Of a DNA stretch of 64,000 nt, positions 37,867 through 51,500 are shown piece after piece. Both the position numbers and the translations under genes were made by a program. Position 1 is the first letter of the stretch; each line of letters begins with the position of its first letter. Under the pieces are notes generated by a model, which was not told the DNA's origin, did no database searches, and was given only the letters and a program-made list of their open reading frames with translations. The DNA comes from Ambrosia x helenae (Eukaryota > Streptophyta > Magnoliopsida > Asterales > Asteraceae), in contig JAUTDX010007444.1 in assembly GCA_030844895.1 (NCBI GenBank), forward strand, positions 1 to 64,000, given 5' to 3'.

Positions 37867-40800
37867 TGTAGGTCAAAGAATACTGAACAACAGTTTATAA
37901 AGGCTGGAAATTCTTACTCTTGGAAATAATTTTATAGCCTAATGTACACCCTTATTGGGTTAGTCACAGGACCCCGAATCTCCTATCCTTATAGGAGAAG
38001 CCTAATTATAGTATTAACAAACTAAAATGGGTGTCTCGTTGGACATTCAGGTGCTGTAGGTCAAAGAATACTGAACAACAGTTTATAAAGGCTGGAAATT
38101 CTTACTCTTGGAAATAATTTTATAGCCTAATGTACACCCTTATTGGGTTAGTCACAGGACCCCGAATCTCCTATCCTTATAGGAGAAGCCTAATTATAGT
38201 ATTAACAAACTAAAATGGGTGTCTCGTTGGACATTCAGGTGCTGTAGGTCAAAGAATACTGAACAACAGTTTATAAAGGCTGGAAATTCTTACTCTTGGA
38301 AATAATTTTATAGCCTAATGTACACCCTTATTGGGTTAGTCACAGGACCCCGAATCTCCTATCCTTATAGGAGAAGCCTAATTATAGTATTAACAAACTA
38401 AAATGGGTGTCTCGTTGGACATTCAGGTGCTGTAGGTCAAAGAATACTGAACAACAGTTTATAAAGGCTGGAAATTCTTACTCTTGGAAATAATTTTATA
38501 GCCTAATGTACACCCTTATTGGGTTAGTCACAGGACCCCGAATCTCCTATCCTTATAGGAGAAGCCTAATTATAGTATTAACAAACTAAAATGGGTGTCT
38601 CGTTGGACATTCAGGTGCTGTAGGTCAAAGAATACTGAACAACAGTTTATAAAGGCTGGAAATTCTTACTCTTGGAAATAATTTTATAGCCTAATGTACA
38701 CCCTTATTGGGTTAGTCACAGGACCCCGAATCTCCTATCCTTATAGGAGAAGCCTAATTATAGTATTAACAAACTAAAATGGGTGTCTCGTTGGACATTC
38801 AGGTGCTGTAGGTCAAAGAATACTGAACAACAGTTTATAAAGGCTGGAAATTCTTACTCTTGGAAATAATTTTATAGCCTAATGTACACCCTTATTGGGT
38901 TAGTCACAGGACCCCGAATCTCCTATCCTTATAGGAGAAGCCTAATTATAGTATTAACAAACTAAAATGGGTGTCTCGTTGGACATTCAGGTGCTGTAGG
39001 TCAAAGAATACTGAACAACAGTTTATAAAGGCTGGAAATTCTTACTCTTGGAAATAATTTTATAGCCTAATGTACACCCTTATTGGGTTAGTCACAGGAC
39101 CCCGAATCTCCTATCCTTATAGGAGAAGCCTAATTATAGTATTAACAAACTAAAATGGGTGTCTCGTTGGACATTCAGGTGCTGTAGGTCAAAGAATACT
39201 GAACAACAGTTTATAAAGGCTGGAAATTCTTACTCTTGGAAATAATTTTATAGCCTAATGTACACCCTTATTGGGTTAGTCACAGGACCCCGAATCTCCT
39301 ATCCTTATAGGAGAAGCCTAATTATAGTATTAACAAACTAAAATGGGTGTCTCGTTGGACATTCAGGTGCTGTAGGTCAAAGAATACTGAACAACAGTTT
39401 ATAAAGGCTGGAAATTCTTACTCTTGGAAATAATTTTATAGCCTAATGTACACCCTTATTGGGTTAGTCACAGGACCCCGAATCTCCTATCCTTATAGGA
39501 GAAGCCTAATTATAGTATTAACAAACTAAAATGGGTGTCTCGTTGGACATTCAGGTGCTGTAGGTCAAAGAATACTGAACAACAGTTTATAAAGGCTGGA
39601 AATTCTTACTCTTGGAAATAATTTTATAGCCTAATGTACACCCTTATTGGGTTAGTCACAGGACCCCGAATCTCCTATCCTTATAGGAGAAGCCTAATTA
39701 TAGTATTAACAAACTAAAATGGGTGTCTCGTTGGACATTCAGGTGCTGTAGGTCAAAGAATACTGAACAACAGTTTATAAAGGCTGGAAATTCTTACTCT
39801 TGGAAATAATTTTATAGCCTAATGTACACCCTTATTGGGTTAGTCACAGGACCCCGAATCTCCTATCCTTATAGGAGAAGCCTAATTATAGTATTAACAA
39901 ACTAAAATGGGTGTCTCGTTGGACATTCAGGTGCTGTAGGTCAAAGAATACTGAACAACAGTTTATAAAGGCTGGAAATTCTTACTCTTGGAAATAATTT
40001 TATAGCCTAATGTACACCCTTATTGGGTTAGTCACAGGACCCCGAATCTCCTATCCTTATAGGAGAAGCCTAATTATAGTATTAACAAACTAAAATGGGT
40101 GTCTCGTTGGACATTCAGGTGCTGTAGGTCAAAGAATACTGAACAACAGTTTATAAAGGCTGGAAATTCTTACTCTTGGAAATAATTTTATAGCCTAATG
40201 TACACCCTTATTGGGTTAGTCACAGGACCCCGAATCTCCTATCCTTATAGGAGAAGCCTAATTATAGTATTAACAAACTAAAATGGGTGTCTCGTTGGAC
40301 ATTCAGGTGCTGTAGGTCAAAGAATACTGAACAACAGTTTATAAAGGCTGGAAATTCTTACTCTTGGAAATAATTTTATAGCCTAATGTACACCCTTATT
40401 GGGTTAGTCACAGGACCCCGAATCTCCTATCCTTATAGGAGAAGCCTAATTATAGTATTAACAAACTAAAATGGGTGTCTCGTTGGACATTCAGGTGCTG
40501 TAGGTCAAAGAATACTGAACAACAGTTTATAAAGGCTGGAAATTCTTACTCTTGGAAATAATTTTATAGCCTAATGTACACCCTTATTGGGTTAGTCACA
40601 GGACCCCGAATCTCCTATCCTTATAGGAGAAGCCTAATTATAGTATTAACAAACTAAAATGGGTGTCTCGTTGGACATTCAGGTGCTGTAGGTCAAAGAA
40701 TACTGAACAACAGTTTATAAAGGCTGGAAATTCTTACTCTTGGAAATAATTTTATAGCCTAATGTACACCCTTATTGGGTTAGTCACAGGACCCCGAATC

Positions 40801-41625
40801 TCCTATCCTTATAGGAGAAGCCTAATTATAGTATTAACAAACTAAAATGGGTGTCTCGTTGGACATTCAGGTGCTGTAGGTCAAAGAATACTGAACAACA
40901 GTTTATAAAGGCTGGAAATTCTTACTCTTGGAAATAATTTTATAGCCTAATGTACACCCTTATTGGGTTAGTCACAGGACCCCGAATCTCCTATCCTTAT
41001 AGGAGAAGCCTAATTATAGTATTAACAAACTAAAATGGGTGTCTCGTTGGACATTCAGGTGCTGTAGGTCAAAGAATACTGAACAACAGTTTATAAAGGC
41101 TGGAAATTCTTACTCTTGGAAATAATTTTATAGCCTAATGTACACCCTTATTGGGTTAGTCACAGGACCCCGAATCTCCTATCCTTATAGGAGAAGCCTA
41201 ATTATAGTATTAACAAACTAAAATGGGTGTCTCGTTGGACATTCAGGTGCTGTAGGTCAAAGAATACTGAACAACAGTTTATAAAGGCTGGAAATTCTTA
41301 CTCTTGGAAATAATTTTATAGCCTAATGTACACCCTTATTGGGTTAGTCACAGGACCCCGAATCTCCTATCCTTATAGGAGAAGCCTAATTATAGTATTA
41401 ACAAACTAAAATGGGTGTCTCGTTGGACATTCAGGTGCTGTAGGTCAAAGAATACTGAACAACAGTTTATAAAGGCTGGAAATTCTTACTCTTGGAAATA
41501 ATTTTATAGCCTAATGTACACCCTTATTGGGTTAGTCACAGGACCCCGAATCTCCTATCCTTATAGGAGAAGCCTAATTATAGTATTAACAAACTAAAAT
41601 GGGTGTCTCGTTGGACATTCAGGTG

Positions 41626-41626
41626 G
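41626..41626 (+). other. C-to-G variant at unit position 155
   Basis: Third of the four zone 3 differences, exactly 940 bp (5 units) before the fourth. Confidence 0.85.
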
Positions 41627-42565
41627 TGTAGGTCAAAGAATACTGAACAACAGTTTATAAAGGCTGGAAATTCTTACTCTTGGAAATAATTTTATAGCCT
41701 AATGTACACCCTTATTGGGTTAGTCACAGGACCCCGAATCTCCTATCCTTATAGGAGAAGCCTAATTATAGTATTAACAAACTAAAATGGGTGTCTCGTT
41801 GGACATTCAGGTGCTGTAGGTCAAAGAATACTGAACAACAGTTTATAAAGGCTGGAAATTCTTACTCTTGGAAATAATTTTATAGCCTAATGTACACCCT
41901 TATTGGGTTAGTCACAGGACCCCGAATCTCCTATCCTTATAGGAGAAGCCTAATTATAGTATTAACAAACTAAAATGGGTGTCTCGTTGGACATTCAGGT
42001 GCTGTAGGTCAAAGAATACTGAACAACAGTTTATAAAGGCTGGAAATTCTTACTCTTGGAAATAATTTTATAGCCTAATGTACACCCTTATTGGGTTAGT
42101 CACAGGACCCCGAATCTCCTATCCTTATAGGAGAAGCCTAATTATAGTATTAACAAACTAAAATGGGTGTCTCGTTGGACATTCAGGTGCTGTAGGTCAA
42201 AGAATACTGAACAACAGTTTATAAAGGCTGGAAATTCTTACTCTTGGAAATAATTTTATAGCCTAATGTACACCCTTATTGGGTTAGTCACAGGACCCCG
42301 AATCTCCTATCCTTATAGGAGAAGCCTAATTATAGTATTAACAAACTAAAATGGGTGTCTCGTTGGACATTCAGGTGCTGTAGGTCAAAGAATACTGAAC
42401 AACAGTTTATAAAGGCTGGAAATTCTTACTCTTGGAAATAATTTTATAGCCTAATGTACACCCTTATTGGGTTAGTCACAGGACCCCGAATCTCCTATCC
42501 TTATAGGAGAAGCCTAATTATAGTATTAACAAACTAAAATGGGTGTCTCGTTGGACATTCAGGTG

Positions 42566-42566
42566 G
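42566..42566 (+). other. C-to-G variant at unit position 155, last difference in the window
   Basis: Fourth and last zone 3 difference. After it I find about 114 copies without any change. Confidence 0.85.
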
Positions 42567-45500
42567 TGTAGGTCAAAGAATACTGAACAACAGTTTATAA
42601 AGGCTGGAAATTCTTACTCTTGGAAATAATTTTATAGCCTAATGTACACCCTTATTGGGTTAGTCACAGGACCCCGAATCTCCTATCCTTATAGGAGAAG
42701 CCTAATTATAGTATTAACAAACTAAAATGGGTGTCTCGTTGGACATTCAGGTGCTGTAGGTCAAAGAATACTGAACAACAGTTTATAAAGGCTGGAAATT
42801 CTTACTCTTGGAAATAATTTTATAGCCTAATGTACACCCTTATTGGGTTAGTCACAGGACCCCGAATCTCCTATCCTTATAGGAGAAGCCTAATTATAGT
42901 ATTAACAAACTAAAATGGGTGTCTCGTTGGACATTCAGGTGCTGTAGGTCAAAGAATACTGAACAACAGTTTATAAAGGCTGGAAATTCTTACTCTTGGA
43001 AATAATTTTATAGCCTAATGTACACCCTTATTGGGTTAGTCACAGGACCCCGAATCTCCTATCCTTATAGGAGAAGCCTAATTATAGTATTAACAAACTA
43101 AAATGGGTGTCTCGTTGGACATTCAGGTGCTGTAGGTCAAAGAATACTGAACAACAGTTTATAAAGGCTGGAAATTCTTACTCTTGGAAATAATTTTATA
43201 GCCTAATGTACACCCTTATTGGGTTAGTCACAGGACCCCGAATCTCCTATCCTTATAGGAGAAGCCTAATTATAGTATTAACAAACTAAAATGGGTGTCT
43301 CGTTGGACATTCAGGTGCTGTAGGTCAAAGAATACTGAACAACAGTTTATAAAGGCTGGAAATTCTTACTCTTGGAAATAATTTTATAGCCTAATGTACA
43401 CCCTTATTGGGTTAGTCACAGGACCCCGAATCTCCTATCCTTATAGGAGAAGCCTAATTATAGTATTAACAAACTAAAATGGGTGTCTCGTTGGACATTC
43501 AGGTGCTGTAGGTCAAAGAATACTGAACAACAGTTTATAAAGGCTGGAAATTCTTACTCTTGGAAATAATTTTATAGCCTAATGTACACCCTTATTGGGT
43601 TAGTCACAGGACCCCGAATCTCCTATCCTTATAGGAGAAGCCTAATTATAGTATTAACAAACTAAAATGGGTGTCTCGTTGGACATTCAGGTGCTGTAGG
43701 TCAAAGAATACTGAACAACAGTTTATAAAGGCTGGAAATTCTTACTCTTGGAAATAATTTTATAGCCTAATGTACACCCTTATTGGGTTAGTCACAGGAC
43801 CCCGAATCTCCTATCCTTATAGGAGAAGCCTAATTATAGTATTAACAAACTAAAATGGGTGTCTCGTTGGACATTCAGGTGCTGTAGGTCAAAGAATACT
43901 GAACAACAGTTTATAAAGGCTGGAAATTCTTACTCTTGGAAATAATTTTATAGCCTAATGTACACCCTTATTGGGTTAGTCACAGGACCCCGAATCTCCT
44001 ATCCTTATAGGAGAAGCCTAATTATAGTATTAACAAACTAAAATGGGTGTCTCGTTGGACATTCAGGTGCTGTAGGTCAAAGAATACTGAACAACAGTTT
44101 ATAAAGGCTGGAAATTCTTACTCTTGGAAATAATTTTATAGCCTAATGTACACCCTTATTGGGTTAGTCACAGGACCCCGAATCTCCTATCCTTATAGGA
44201 GAAGCCTAATTATAGTATTAACAAACTAAAATGGGTGTCTCGTTGGACATTCAGGTGCTGTAGGTCAAAGAATACTGAACAACAGTTTATAAAGGCTGGA
44301 AATTCTTACTCTTGGAAATAATTTTATAGCCTAATGTACACCCTTATTGGGTTAGTCACAGGACCCCGAATCTCCTATCCTTATAGGAGAAGCCTAATTA
44401 TAGTATTAACAAACTAAAATGGGTGTCTCGTTGGACATTCAGGTGCTGTAGGTCAAAGAATACTGAACAACAGTTTATAAAGGCTGGAAATTCTTACTCT
44501 TGGAAATAATTTTATAGCCTAATGTACACCCTTATTGGGTTAGTCACAGGACCCCGAATCTCCTATCCTTATAGGAGAAGCCTAATTATAGTATTAACAA
44601 ACTAAAATGGGTGTCTCGTTGGACATTCAGGTGCTGTAGGTCAAAGAATACTGAACAACAGTTTATAAAGGCTGGAAATTCTTACTCTTGGAAATAATTT
44701 TATAGCCTAATGTACACCCTTATTGGGTTAGTCACAGGACCCCGAATCTCCTATCCTTATAGGAGAAGCCTAATTATAGTATTAACAAACTAAAATGGGT
44801 GTCTCGTTGGACATTCAGGTGCTGTAGGTCAAAGAATACTGAACAACAGTTTATAAAGGCTGGAAATTCTTACTCTTGGAAATAATTTTATAGCCTAATG
44901 TACACCCTTATTGGGTTAGTCACAGGACCCCGAATCTCCTATCCTTATAGGAGAAGCCTAATTATAGTATTAACAAACTAAAATGGGTGTCTCGTTGGAC
45001 ATTCAGGTGCTGTAGGTCAAAGAATACTGAACAACAGTTTATAAAGGCTGGAAATTCTTACTCTTGGAAATAATTTTATAGCCTAATGTACACCCTTATT
45101 GGGTTAGTCACAGGACCCCGAATCTCCTATCCTTATAGGAGAAGCCTAATTATAGTATTAACAAACTAAAATGGGTGTCTCGTTGGACATTCAGGTGCTG
45201 TAGGTCAAAGAATACTGAACAACAGTTTATAAAGGCTGGAAATTCTTACTCTTGGAAATAATTTTATAGCCTAATGTACACCCTTATTGGGTTAGTCACA
45301 GGACCCCGAATCTCCTATCCTTATAGGAGAAGCCTAATTATAGTATTAACAAACTAAAATGGGTGTCTCGTTGGACATTCAGGTGCTGTAGGTCAAAGAA
45401 TACTGAACAACAGTTTATAAAGGCTGGAAATTCTTACTCTTGGAAATAATTTTATAGCCTAATGTACACCCTTATTGGGTTAGTCACAGGACCCCGAATC

Positions 45501-48500
45501 TCCTATCCTTATAGGAGAAGCCTAATTATAGTATTAACAAACTAAAATGGGTGTCTCGTTGGACATTCAGGTGCTGTAGGTCAAAGAATACTGAACAACA
45601 GTTTATAAAGGCTGGAAATTCTTACTCTTGGAAATAATTTTATAGCCTAATGTACACCCTTATTGGGTTAGTCACAGGACCCCGAATCTCCTATCCTTAT
45701 AGGAGAAGCCTAATTATAGTATTAACAAACTAAAATGGGTGTCTCGTTGGACATTCAGGTGCTGTAGGTCAAAGAATACTGAACAACAGTTTATAAAGGC
45801 TGGAAATTCTTACTCTTGGAAATAATTTTATAGCCTAATGTACACCCTTATTGGGTTAGTCACAGGACCCCGAATCTCCTATCCTTATAGGAGAAGCCTA
45901 ATTATAGTATTAACAAACTAAAATGGGTGTCTCGTTGGACATTCAGGTGCTGTAGGTCAAAGAATACTGAACAACAGTTTATAAAGGCTGGAAATTCTTA
46001 CTCTTGGAAATAATTTTATAGCCTAATGTACACCCTTATTGGGTTAGTCACAGGACCCCGAATCTCCTATCCTTATAGGAGAAGCCTAATTATAGTATTA
46101 ACAAACTAAAATGGGTGTCTCGTTGGACATTCAGGTGCTGTAGGTCAAAGAATACTGAACAACAGTTTATAAAGGCTGGAAATTCTTACTCTTGGAAATA
46201 ATTTTATAGCCTAATGTACACCCTTATTGGGTTAGTCACAGGACCCCGAATCTCCTATCCTTATAGGAGAAGCCTAATTATAGTATTAACAAACTAAAAT
46301 GGGTGTCTCGTTGGACATTCAGGTGCTGTAGGTCAAAGAATACTGAACAACAGTTTATAAAGGCTGGAAATTCTTACTCTTGGAAATAATTTTATAGCCT
46401 AATGTACACCCTTATTGGGTTAGTCACAGGACCCCGAATCTCCTATCCTTATAGGAGAAGCCTAATTATAGTATTAACAAACTAAAATGGGTGTCTCGTT
46501 GGACATTCAGGTGCTGTAGGTCAAAGAATACTGAACAACAGTTTATAAAGGCTGGAAATTCTTACTCTTGGAAATAATTTTATAGCCTAATGTACACCCT
46601 TATTGGGTTAGTCACAGGACCCCGAATCTCCTATCCTTATAGGAGAAGCCTAATTATAGTATTAACAAACTAAAATGGGTGTCTCGTTGGACATTCAGGT
46701 GCTGTAGGTCAAAGAATACTGAACAACAGTTTATAAAGGCTGGAAATTCTTACTCTTGGAAATAATTTTATAGCCTAATGTACACCCTTATTGGGTTAGT
46801 CACAGGACCCCGAATCTCCTATCCTTATAGGAGAAGCCTAATTATAGTATTAACAAACTAAAATGGGTGTCTCGTTGGACATTCAGGTGCTGTAGGTCAA
46901 AGAATACTGAACAACAGTTTATAAAGGCTGGAAATTCTTACTCTTGGAAATAATTTTATAGCCTAATGTACACCCTTATTGGGTTAGTCACAGGACCCCG
47001 AATCTCCTATCCTTATAGGAGAAGCCTAATTATAGTATTAACAAACTAAAATGGGTGTCTCGTTGGACATTCAGGTGCTGTAGGTCAAAGAATACTGAAC
47101 AACAGTTTATAAAGGCTGGAAATTCTTACTCTTGGAAATAATTTTATAGCCTAATGTACACCCTTATTGGGTTAGTCACAGGACCCCGAATCTCCTATCC
47201 TTATAGGAGAAGCCTAATTATAGTATTAACAAACTAAAATGGGTGTCTCGTTGGACATTCAGGTGCTGTAGGTCAAAGAATACTGAACAACAGTTTATAA
47301 AGGCTGGAAATTCTTACTCTTGGAAATAATTTTATAGCCTAATGTACACCCTTATTGGGTTAGTCACAGGACCCCGAATCTCCTATCCTTATAGGAGAAG
47401 CCTAATTATAGTATTAACAAACTAAAATGGGTGTCTCGTTGGACATTCAGGTGCTGTAGGTCAAAGAATACTGAACAACAGTTTATAAAGGCTGGAAATT
47501 CTTACTCTTGGAAATAATTTTATAGCCTAATGTACACCCTTATTGGGTTAGTCACAGGACCCCGAATCTCCTATCCTTATAGGAGAAGCCTAATTATAGT
47601 ATTAACAAACTAAAATGGGTGTCTCGTTGGACATTCAGGTGCTGTAGGTCAAAGAATACTGAACAACAGTTTATAAAGGCTGGAAATTCTTACTCTTGGA
47701 AATAATTTTATAGCCTAATGTACACCCTTATTGGGTTAGTCACAGGACCCCGAATCTCCTATCCTTATAGGAGAAGCCTAATTATAGTATTAACAAACTA
47801 AAATGGGTGTCTCGTTGGACATTCAGGTGCTGTAGGTCAAAGAATACTGAACAACAGTTTATAAAGGCTGGAAATTCTTACTCTTGGAAATAATTTTATA
47901 GCCTAATGTACACCCTTATTGGGTTAGTCACAGGACCCCGAATCTCCTATCCTTATAGGAGAAGCCTAATTATAGTATTAACAAACTAAAATGGGTGTCT
48001 CGTTGGACATTCAGGTGCTGTAGGTCAAAGAATACTGAACAACAGTTTATAAAGGCTGGAAATTCTTACTCTTGGAAATAATTTTATAGCCTAATGTACA
48101 CCCTTATTGGGTTAGTCACAGGACCCCGAATCTCCTATCCTTATAGGAGAAGCCTAATTATAGTATTAACAAACTAAAATGGGTGTCTCGTTGGACATTC
48201 AGGTGCTGTAGGTCAAAGAATACTGAACAACAGTTTATAAAGGCTGGAAATTCTTACTCTTGGAAATAATTTTATAGCCTAATGTACACCCTTATTGGGT
48301 TAGTCACAGGACCCCGAATCTCCTATCCTTATAGGAGAAGCCTAATTATAGTATTAACAAACTAAAATGGGTGTCTCGTTGGACATTCAGGTGCTGTAGG
48401 TCAAAGAATACTGAACAACAGTTTATAAAGGCTGGAAATTCTTACTCTTGGAAATAATTTTATAGCCTAATGTACACCCTTATTGGGTTAGTCACAGGAC

Positions 48501-51500
48501 CCCGAATCTCCTATCCTTATAGGAGAAGCCTAATTATAGTATTAACAAACTAAAATGGGTGTCTCGTTGGACATTCAGGTGCTGTAGGTCAAAGAATACT
48601 GAACAACAGTTTATAAAGGCTGGAAATTCTTACTCTTGGAAATAATTTTATAGCCTAATGTACACCCTTATTGGGTTAGTCACAGGACCCCGAATCTCCT
48701 ATCCTTATAGGAGAAGCCTAATTATAGTATTAACAAACTAAAATGGGTGTCTCGTTGGACATTCAGGTGCTGTAGGTCAAAGAATACTGAACAACAGTTT
48801 ATAAAGGCTGGAAATTCTTACTCTTGGAAATAATTTTATAGCCTAATGTACACCCTTATTGGGTTAGTCACAGGACCCCGAATCTCCTATCCTTATAGGA
48901 GAAGCCTAATTATAGTATTAACAAACTAAAATGGGTGTCTCGTTGGACATTCAGGTGCTGTAGGTCAAAGAATACTGAACAACAGTTTATAAAGGCTGGA
49001 AATTCTTACTCTTGGAAATAATTTTATAGCCTAATGTACACCCTTATTGGGTTAGTCACAGGACCCCGAATCTCCTATCCTTATAGGAGAAGCCTAATTA
49101 TAGTATTAACAAACTAAAATGGGTGTCTCGTTGGACATTCAGGTGCTGTAGGTCAAAGAATACTGAACAACAGTTTATAAAGGCTGGAAATTCTTACTCT
49201 TGGAAATAATTTTATAGCCTAATGTACACCCTTATTGGGTTAGTCACAGGACCCCGAATCTCCTATCCTTATAGGAGAAGCCTAATTATAGTATTAACAA
49301 ACTAAAATGGGTGTCTCGTTGGACATTCAGGTGCTGTAGGTCAAAGAATACTGAACAACAGTTTATAAAGGCTGGAAATTCTTACTCTTGGAAATAATTT
49401 TATAGCCTAATGTACACCCTTATTGGGTTAGTCACAGGACCCCGAATCTCCTATCCTTATAGGAGAAGCCTAATTATAGTATTAACAAACTAAAATGGGT
49501 GTCTCGTTGGACATTCAGGTGCTGTAGGTCAAAGAATACTGAACAACAGTTTATAAAGGCTGGAAATTCTTACTCTTGGAAATAATTTTATAGCCTAATG
49601 TACACCCTTATTGGGTTAGTCACAGGACCCCGAATCTCCTATCCTTATAGGAGAAGCCTAATTATAGTATTAACAAACTAAAATGGGTGTCTCGTTGGAC
49701 ATTCAGGTGCTGTAGGTCAAAGAATACTGAACAACAGTTTATAAAGGCTGGAAATTCTTACTCTTGGAAATAATTTTATAGCCTAATGTACACCCTTATT
49801 GGGTTAGTCACAGGACCCCGAATCTCCTATCCTTATAGGAGAAGCCTAATTATAGTATTAACAAACTAAAATGGGTGTCTCGTTGGACATTCAGGTGCTG
49901 TAGGTCAAAGAATACTGAACAACAGTTTATAAAGGCTGGAAATTCTTACTCTTGGAAATAATTTTATAGCCTAATGTACACCCTTATTGGGTTAGTCACA
50001 GGACCCCGAATCTCCTATCCTTATAGGAGAAGCCTAATTATAGTATTAACAAACTAAAATGGGTGTCTCGTTGGACATTCAGGTGCTGTAGGTCAAAGAA
50101 TACTGAACAACAGTTTATAAAGGCTGGAAATTCTTACTCTTGGAAATAATTTTATAGCCTAATGTACACCCTTATTGGGTTAGTCACAGGACCCCGAATC
50201 TCCTATCCTTATAGGAGAAGCCTAATTATAGTATTAACAAACTAAAATGGGTGTCTCGTTGGACATTCAGGTGCTGTAGGTCAAAGAATACTGAACAACA
50301 GTTTATAAAGGCTGGAAATTCTTACTCTTGGAAATAATTTTATAGCCTAATGTACACCCTTATTGGGTTAGTCACAGGACCCCGAATCTCCTATCCTTAT
50401 AGGAGAAGCCTAATTATAGTATTAACAAACTAAAATGGGTGTCTCGTTGGACATTCAGGTGCTGTAGGTCAAAGAATACTGAACAACAGTTTATAAAGGC
50501 TGGAAATTCTTACTCTTGGAAATAATTTTATAGCCTAATGTACACCCTTATTGGGTTAGTCACAGGACCCCGAATCTCCTATCCTTATAGGAGAAGCCTA
50601 ATTATAGTATTAACAAACTAAAATGGGTGTCTCGTTGGACATTCAGGTGCTGTAGGTCAAAGAATACTGAACAACAGTTTATAAAGGCTGGAAATTCTTA
50701 CTCTTGGAAATAATTTTATAGCCTAATGTACACCCTTATTGGGTTAGTCACAGGACCCCGAATCTCCTATCCTTATAGGAGAAGCCTAATTATAGTATTA
50801 ACAAACTAAAATGGGTGTCTCGTTGGACATTCAGGTGCTGTAGGTCAAAGAATACTGAACAACAGTTTATAAAGGCTGGAAATTCTTACTCTTGGAAATA
50901 ATTTTATAGCCTAATGTACACCCTTATTGGGTTAGTCACAGGACCCCGAATCTCCTATCCTTATAGGAGAAGCCTAATTATAGTATTAACAAACTAAAAT
51001 GGGTGTCTCGTTGGACATTCAGGTGCTGTAGGTCAAAGAATACTGAACAACAGTTTATAAAGGCTGGAAATTCTTACTCTTGGAAATAATTTTATAGCCT
51101 AATGTACACCCTTATTGGGTTAGTCACAGGACCCCGAATCTCCTATCCTTATAGGAGAAGCCTAATTATAGTATTAACAAACTAAAATGGGTGTCTCGTT
51201 GGACATTCAGGTGCTGTAGGTCAAAGAATACTGAACAACAGTTTATAAAGGCTGGAAATTCTTACTCTTGGAAATAATTTTATAGCCTAATGTACACCCT
51301 TATTGGGTTAGTCACAGGACCCCGAATCTCCTATCCTTATAGGAGAAGCCTAATTATAGTATTAACAAACTAAAATGGGTGTCTCGTTGGACATTCAGGT
51401 GCTGTAGGTCAAAGAATACTGAACAACAGTTTATAAAGGCTGGAAATTCTTACTCTTGGAAATAATTTTATAGCCTAATGTACACCCTTATTGGGTTAGT

